This document shows, one piece after another, positions 5,894 through 8,925 of a stretch of 8,925 nt of DNA. The notes under the pieces were generated by a model. It was not told where the DNA came from. It made no database searches and saw only the letters and a program-made list of their open reading frames with translations. Origin of the DNA: Candidatus Nitrotoga sp. CP45. GTDB lineage: Bacteria; Bacteroidota; Bacteroidia; Flavobacteriales; Flavobacteriaceae. Made by a program: the position numbers and the translations under genes. The DNA is taken from positions 1 to 8,925 of the forward strand of contig CALQCV020000067.1 of assembly GCA_943329165.2 (NCBI GenBank). The letters run 5' to 3'. The first letter of the stretch is position 1. Each line of letters starts with the position of its first letter.

Positions 5894-7189
5894 ATGTCAA
5901 AAAAGAAAATTTATATACTAGTTGGAGTTGTTCTTGCATTAATCATAGTGCTTGTTACCTTAAAGTCAAAAGGAATTATTGGCAATAATGATGATTCAAA
6001 ACAAATAGAAACAGCCAAAGTTGATGAAATAACAATAGTTGAAACCGTTTCGGCAACGGGGAAAATCCAACCGGAAATTGAAGTGAAAATATCTTCAGAA
6101 GTATCAGGAGAAATTATTGCCTTGCCAGTAAAAGAGGGGCAACTGGTAAAAAAGGGAGATTTATTGGTTAAGATAAATCCCGATTTGTATACTTCAGGCT
6201 ACAACAGAACTATTTCTAATTTATCCGGAACTAAAGCAGGTTTGAGTCAGGCAGATGCTTCCTTTAAAGAAGCAAAAGCAAGTTATGACAGAAGCAAAAC
6301 TTTATTTGATAAAGGAATAATTTCAAAATCAGACTGGGACAAAGCTATTGCTACATTTGAAGGAGCAAAAGCCAACAAAGAATCGGCATATTATAATGTG
6401 CAAAGCGCTAATGCCACAGTAAAAGAAGCAAAAGACAACTTGGGAAGAACAACTATTTATGCACCGGCAGACGGAACCATTTCTTCACTCGGGGTTGAAT
6501 TGGGTGAGCGTGTTTTAGGAACACAGCAAATGACAGGAACCGAAATTTTGCGAGTAGCCAATTTAAACAACATGGAAGTTGAAGTTGATGTGAATGAAAA
6601 TGACATTGTCAAAATCAGCATTGGTGATAGTACCAATATTCAGGTTGACGCCTATTTGAAAAAAGAATTCAAAGGTATAGTTACCAGCATTTCAAATTCG
6701 GCCAGTGAAGCAACAACGGCAGACCAAGTAACAAATTTTAAAGTAAAAGTTAGAATTTTAAAAGAATCATACCAAGATTTATTAGAAGGAAAATCAGAAA
6801 CCTATTCACCATTCAGACCTGGAATGACGGCAACAGTTGATATTATTACGAAACGAAACGAAAATGTTATTGGCGTGCCAATTAGCGCTGTAGTTGTAAA
6901 ATCGGACACGGCTGCAACCAAAAGCTATGAAATAAAAGATGACGGCGAAGACAAAAAAGTTACTGCAAAAAGCGACAAAAAATTCGAATGTGTTTTTGTA
7001 AAAGTGGGGAACAAAGCCAGAATTAGAATTGTAAAAACCGGAATTCAGGACGATACTAATATTGAGATTACTTCTGGTTTGAAGAAAGGCGATTTAGTGA
7101 TTGTTGGTCCATATACAACTGTTACAAAAGACCTTAATTCTGGTGATAGAGTCATTTCGGCAAATGATTCTGATAAAGAGAAAAAATAA
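5894..7189 (+). CDS. Efflux periplasmic adaptor (MacA/HlyD, RND-type membrane fusion protein)
   Basis: This 431-residue protein has an uncleaved N-terminal membrane anchor (about 5-23). Next come the first half of a lipoyl-like domain ('GEIIALPVKEGQLVKKGD'), a helical hairpin rich in A, K and E (about 105-180), and the second lipoyl half ('IYAPADGTISSLGVELGER'). Beta-barrel and membrane-proximal domains follow, including 'FRPGMTATVDI' and 'GLKKGDLVIVGPYTTV'. Adaptors of this type bridge an inner-membrane ABC or RND pump to TolC; the general shape is closest to MacA. It is paired with the TolC-type gene 6 bp upstream, but the next gene is tsaB, so no pump gene lies in this unit. A lysine- and aspartate-rich insert ('DDGEDKKVTAKSDKK') before the last domain is, as I recall, common in Bacteroidota members. 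The substrate and ABC-versus-RND partner are undetermined. Confidence 0.93.
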   Translation: MSKKKIYILVGVVLALIIVLVTLKSKGIIGNNDDSKQIETAKVDEITIVETVSATGKIQPEIEVKISSEVSGEIIALPVKEGQLVKKGDLLVKINPDLYTSGYNRTISNLSGTKAGLSQADASFKEAKASYDRSKTLFDKGIISKSDWDKAIATFEGAKANKESAYYNVQSANATVKEAKDNLGRTTIYAPADGTISSLGVELGERVLGTQQMTGTEILRVANLNNMEVEVDVNENDIVKISIGDSTNIQVDAYLKKEFKGIVTSISNSASEATTADQVTNFKVKVRILKESYQDLLEGKSETYSPFRPGMTATVDIITKRNENVIGVPISAVVVKSDTAATKSYEIKDDGEDKKVTAKSDKKFECVFVKVGNKARIRIVKTGIQDDTNIEITSGLKKGDLVIVGPYTTVTKDLNSGDRVISANDSDKEKK

Positions 7190-7194
7190 AAAGA

Positions 7195-7244
7195 GCCACA
7201 GATTCACAGATTATATTATTAGTTTTAATCTGTGAATCTGTGGC
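7195..7244 (+). repeat. Large perfect inverted repeat (19-bp arms) made of tandem octamers
   Basis: Arms 7195-7213 and 7226-7244 are perfect reverse complements around a 12-nt AT-rich loop. Each arm contains two tandem copies of CACAGATT (7197-7204, 7205-7212) or its complement. It begins 5 bp after the adaptor stop and could terminate transcription or protect the mRNA 3' end. However, there is no T-tract after it on the + strand; the poly-T side faces the - strand. I recall similar CACAGATT-type intergenic hairpins in flavobacterial genomes, so it may be a dispersed element rather than a local terminator. Confidence 0.85.
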
Positions 7245-7277
7245 AAATACTAGACGCCAACAATATCAATTACCACT

Positions 7278-7943
7278 TTGACATACATCCTAAATATAGA
7301 AACTGCTACCAAAAACTGCTCTGTCTCTTTAGCTAAAAATGGGGAAACTATTTTGTGCAAAGAAATTGCAGAACAAGGCTTTTCTCATGCCGAAAAACTA
7401 CACGTTTTTATTGAAGAAATGCTAAAAGAAACAGGTGTTTCGGTTCAAGAAATACAAGCTGTTGCCGTGAGTAAAGGTCCGGGTTCTTATACGGGCTTAC
7501 GCATTGGTGTTTCTACTGCAAAAGGCTTGTGCTATGCTCTTGGAATTCCCTTGATTTCGGTTGATACTTTGCAGGTTTTAGCCAAGCAAGTTGTTGTTCA
7601 AAACGGTTTGATCGTCCCAATGTTGGATGCGCGAAGAATGGAGGTTTACAGTGCTATTTTTGATATAAATCATATTAAAAGAGCGGAAGTGCAAGCCGAA
7701 ATTCTAACGGAAACTAGTTATGATGAAATAACCGAGCTTGTTTATTTTATTGGCGATTGTCAGGAAAAATGCAAAACGGTTTTAACCAAAAACAATTTCC
7801 ATTTTCTTTCCGAAATAGTTTTCCCTTCGGCAAATGAAATGAGTGCGTTGAGTTTTGAGAAATTAATCAATAATGATTTTGAAGATGTGGCCTATTTTGA
7901 GCCGTTTTATCTCAAGGATTTTTTGATAGCAAAACCGAAGTAA
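7278..7943 (+). CDS. tsaB: TsaB, tRNA threonylcarbamoyladenosine (t6A37) biosynthesis protein
   Basis: The 221-residue product matches TsaB (YeaZ), the ASKHA-fold partner of TsaD in the cytoplasmic complex that adds threonylcarbamoyl to A37 of ANN-decoding tRNAs. Visible hallmarks are the opening 'ILNIETATKNCSVSLAKNG', the block 'SKGPGSYTGLRIGVSTAKGL' (about 65-84), 'GIPLISVDTL', 'PMLDARRMEVYSAIF' and the C-terminal 'FEPFYLKDFLIAKPK'. Length is normal for Bacteroidota. The start appears to be TTG at 7278: an in-frame TAG lies at 7251-7253, no ATG or GTG occurs between it and the conserved N-terminus, and starting later would delete the first strand of the fold. No promoter motif is clear upstream, so it may be read through from the efflux genes or use a weak promoter. 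The stop is one base from the convergent MscS stop. Confidence 0.95.
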   Translation: MTYILNIETATKNCSVSLAKNGETILCKEIAEQGFSHAEKLHVFIEEMLKETGVSVQEIQAVAVSKGPGSYTGLRIGVSTAKGLCYALGIPLISVDTLQVLAKQVVVQNGLIVPMLDARRMEVYSAIFDINHIKRAEVQAEILTETSYDEITELVYFIGDCQEKCKTVLTKNNFHFLSEIVFPSANEMSALSFEKLINNDFEDVAYFEPFYLKDFLIAKPK

Positions 7944-7944
7944 A

Positions 7945-8778
7945 TTATTTCTTCAGAGCTTCTTTTACAATAGTCTGTATTGAAATCCCTGCTTGGTCAA
8001 AAGCTTCTTTACTTTCTTCCAAAACTTCAGAACACATTTGTATAAAATCAGCATTATTTGCCCATGGTTGTATGGCTAACTGAATTGTAGTATCTGTTAA
8101 AAGATTAACAATTACTGCAGGTGCTGGAGTTTTCAATACTTTGGGGTGGTTTTCCAAAACTTGCATCACAATTTCTCTAGCTGTTTTGATATTGGTATGA
8201 TATGAAATAGTAAAAAGTAAGTTGGCTCTTCTGTTTTTTCCCAACGAAAAATTCGTGATAACGCCATTAGATAGAATTCCGTTAGGCACAAAAATAGTTT
8301 GATTGTTTCCGGTAACTAACTTGGTTACAAAAATTTGAATTTCGCTAACTGTTCCAGCTACACCTTGTGTTTCAATAGCATCACCCACTTTGAATGGTTT
8401 GAATAAAATAATCAACACGCCACCGGCAAAATTAGATAACGAACCTTGTAATGATAACCCAACAGCTAAACCTATTGCTCCAAGAATAGCAACAAAAGAA
8501 GAAGTTTCAATTCCCAGTTTAGAAATAAAGGTTACAAATAGCAAAAAACGCATTGTCCAAAGTAAACTATCGCCTAAAAAAGTAGATAATGTTGGGTCTA
8601 ATTCCCTTTTAAGCATTATCTTTCTAACCAAACGATTGATAAGTCGAATAGCATAAAGTCCGATGACCAGAATAACCAATGCCGAAATTAATTTCGGTGA
8701 ATAATCAATTAAAAGTTTGATAAATTGATCAATATATTCCGTGAAGGAATGAATATAGTGGAGTTGTTTTTTTTCCAT
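7945..8778 (-). CDS. MscS-family small-conductance mechanosensitive channel
   Basis: From the ATG at 8778 the protein has 277 residues, close to E. coli MscS (286). Three membrane helices are predicted (about 30-48, 71-88, 94-126). The third is the pore helix, 'LGAIGLAVGLSLQGSLSNFA', with the alternating Gly/Ala pattern of true MscS, followed by 'FKPFKVGD'. The beta domain ('VTGNNQTIFVPNGILSNGVI') and alpha/beta cytoplasmic vestibule follow. Such channels open under membrane tension to release solutes during osmotic downshock. The frame extends seven codons further to an ATG at 8799, but that start lies within an 18-bp near-palindrome and adds nothing conserved; 8778 is preferred with moderate certainty. 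The gene is convergent with tsaB and probably monocistronic. Confidence 0.94.
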   Translation of the reverse strand: MEKKQLHYIHSFTEYIDQFIKLLIDYSPKLISALVILVIGLYAIRLINRLVRKIMLKRELDPTLSTFLGDSLLWTMRFLLFVTFISKLGIETSSFVAILGAIGLAVGLSLQGSLSNFAGGVLIILFKPFKVGDAIETQGVAGTVSEIQIFVTKLVTGNNQTIFVPNGILSNGVITNFSLGKNRRANLLFTISYHTNIKTAREIVMQVLENHPKVLKTPAPAVIVNLLTDTTIQLAIQPWANNADFIQMCSEVLEESKEAFDQAGISIQTIVKEALKK

Positions 8779-8791
8779 TTTTTGATAAAAA

Positions 8792-8809
8792 ATCCCCAAT
8801 ATTAGGGAT
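8792..8809. repeat. 18-bp imperfect palindrome upstream of the MscS gene
   Basis: ATCCCCAATATTAGGGAT pairs 8 of 9 positions with its own reverse complement (one C/A mismatch) with no spacer. It ends 14 bp upstream of the preferred MscS start. It could be an operator or a leader hairpin; no regulator is suggested by the sequence. Confidence 0.45.
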
Positions 8810-8821
8810 AAATTATTTTGG

Positions 8822-8829
8822 TAAAAATA
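8822..8829 (-). promoter_or_regulatory. Possible weak -7 box for the MscS gene
   Basis: On the - strand this reads TATTTTTA, a 7 of 8 match to TAnnTTTG, 44 bp upstream of the ATG at 8778. The palindrome at 8792-8809 would lie in the resulting leader. Matches of this quality are frequent in AT-rich DNA. Confidence 0.25.
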
Positions 8830-8889
8830 GTAATTTTAAAAATTAATCGCCATTTTCATTTGCTGATTTTGCAAATCTTGTGTTCTTGA

Positions 8890-8925
8890 TCATATTTCTT
8901 CAGCATGTTCAGAAGCATCATCTGC
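8890..8925 (-). CDS. Possible C-terminal tail of an unidentified gene (partial)
   Basis: Reading in from the window edge on the - strand, one frame gives 'ADDASEHAEEI' and a TGA at 8892-8890. Its codon choice (GCA, GAT, GCT, GAA) resembles the neighbouring genes, and an acidic tail is a plausible protein end. The alternative - strand frame (to 8856) uses several CTG and ATG codons and fits less well. The fragment is too short for identification, and the region could also be non-coding. Confidence 0.25.
   Translation of the reverse strand, partial: ADDASEHAEEI

Noticed and set aside
6922..6990. Lysine/aspartate-rich insert in the adaptor protein as a possible new domain
   Set aside because: As I recall, similar charged inserts are common in Bacteroidota adaptors of this type; it looks like a flexible linker, not a domain.
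8390..8656. 88-codon + strand open frame opposite the MscS gene
   Set aside because: It mirrors the conserved pore-helix coding region and has no independent support.
8856..8925. Alternative - strand frame entering from the window edge (about 22 codons)
   Set aside because: Codon choice with repeated CTG and ATG does not resemble neighbouring genes; too short to support.

Overview
The window looks like chromosome of a flavobacterium (Bacteroidota, probably Flavobacterium or a close relative). The DNA is AT-rich. Several upstream regions carry exact matches to the Bacteroidota -7 promoter motif TAnnTTTG, and strong Shine-Dalgarno sequences are absent. The gene families (DUF4403 lipoprotein, DUF420 protein and SCO beside cytochrome oxidase, TolC plus MacA-like adaptor) and their sequences are typical of that group. 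There are no rRNAs, tRNAs, insertion sequences, phage genes or CRISPR arrays.

Region 1 (1-~710) is the end of an aa3-type cytochrome c oxidase operon: the C-terminal part of subunit III, then the small subunit IV, closed by a strong intrinsic terminator at 663-710. Region 2 (736-2950) is a compact four-gene + strand cluster that appears devoted to oxidase maturation. It holds an SCO-like thioredoxin-fold protein that has lost the copper ligands, a canonical SCO copper chaperone, a five-helix DUF420 membrane protein, and a small membrane protein with a CxxC motif. The first two genes are 11 bp apart and the last two junctions overlap. A TAnnTTTG box inside the T-tract of the preceding terminator probably starts this unit.

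Region 3 (2958-4349, - strand) is a DUF4403 lipoprotein gene. It is convergent with region 2 and divergent from region 4 across a 164-bp intergenic stretch with a promoter motif in each direction. Region 4 (4514-7189, + strand) is a two-gene unit encoding a TolC-type outer-membrane channel and a MacA/HlyD-type periplasmic adaptor. No inner-membrane pump gene lies directly with them. After a large perfect hairpin (7195-7244) comes tsaB (7278-7943), a tRNA-modification gene that seems to use a TTG start. Region 5 (7945-8778, - strand) is an MscS-family mechanosensitive channel, convergent with tsaB with one base between stops. The last ~125 bp hold its upstream region and possibly the tail of another - strand gene.

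The points most worth a second look are: the ligand-less SCO paralogue next to a true SCO; an EF-hand-like acidic loop in the DUF420 protein; period-7 tandem repeats at both ends of the small CxxC gene, which are translated into its termini; the terminator/promoter overlap; and the 19-bp-arm hairpin built of tandem octamers. I saw no clearly new defence or mobile system. Most of the window is ordinary flavobacterial core genome.
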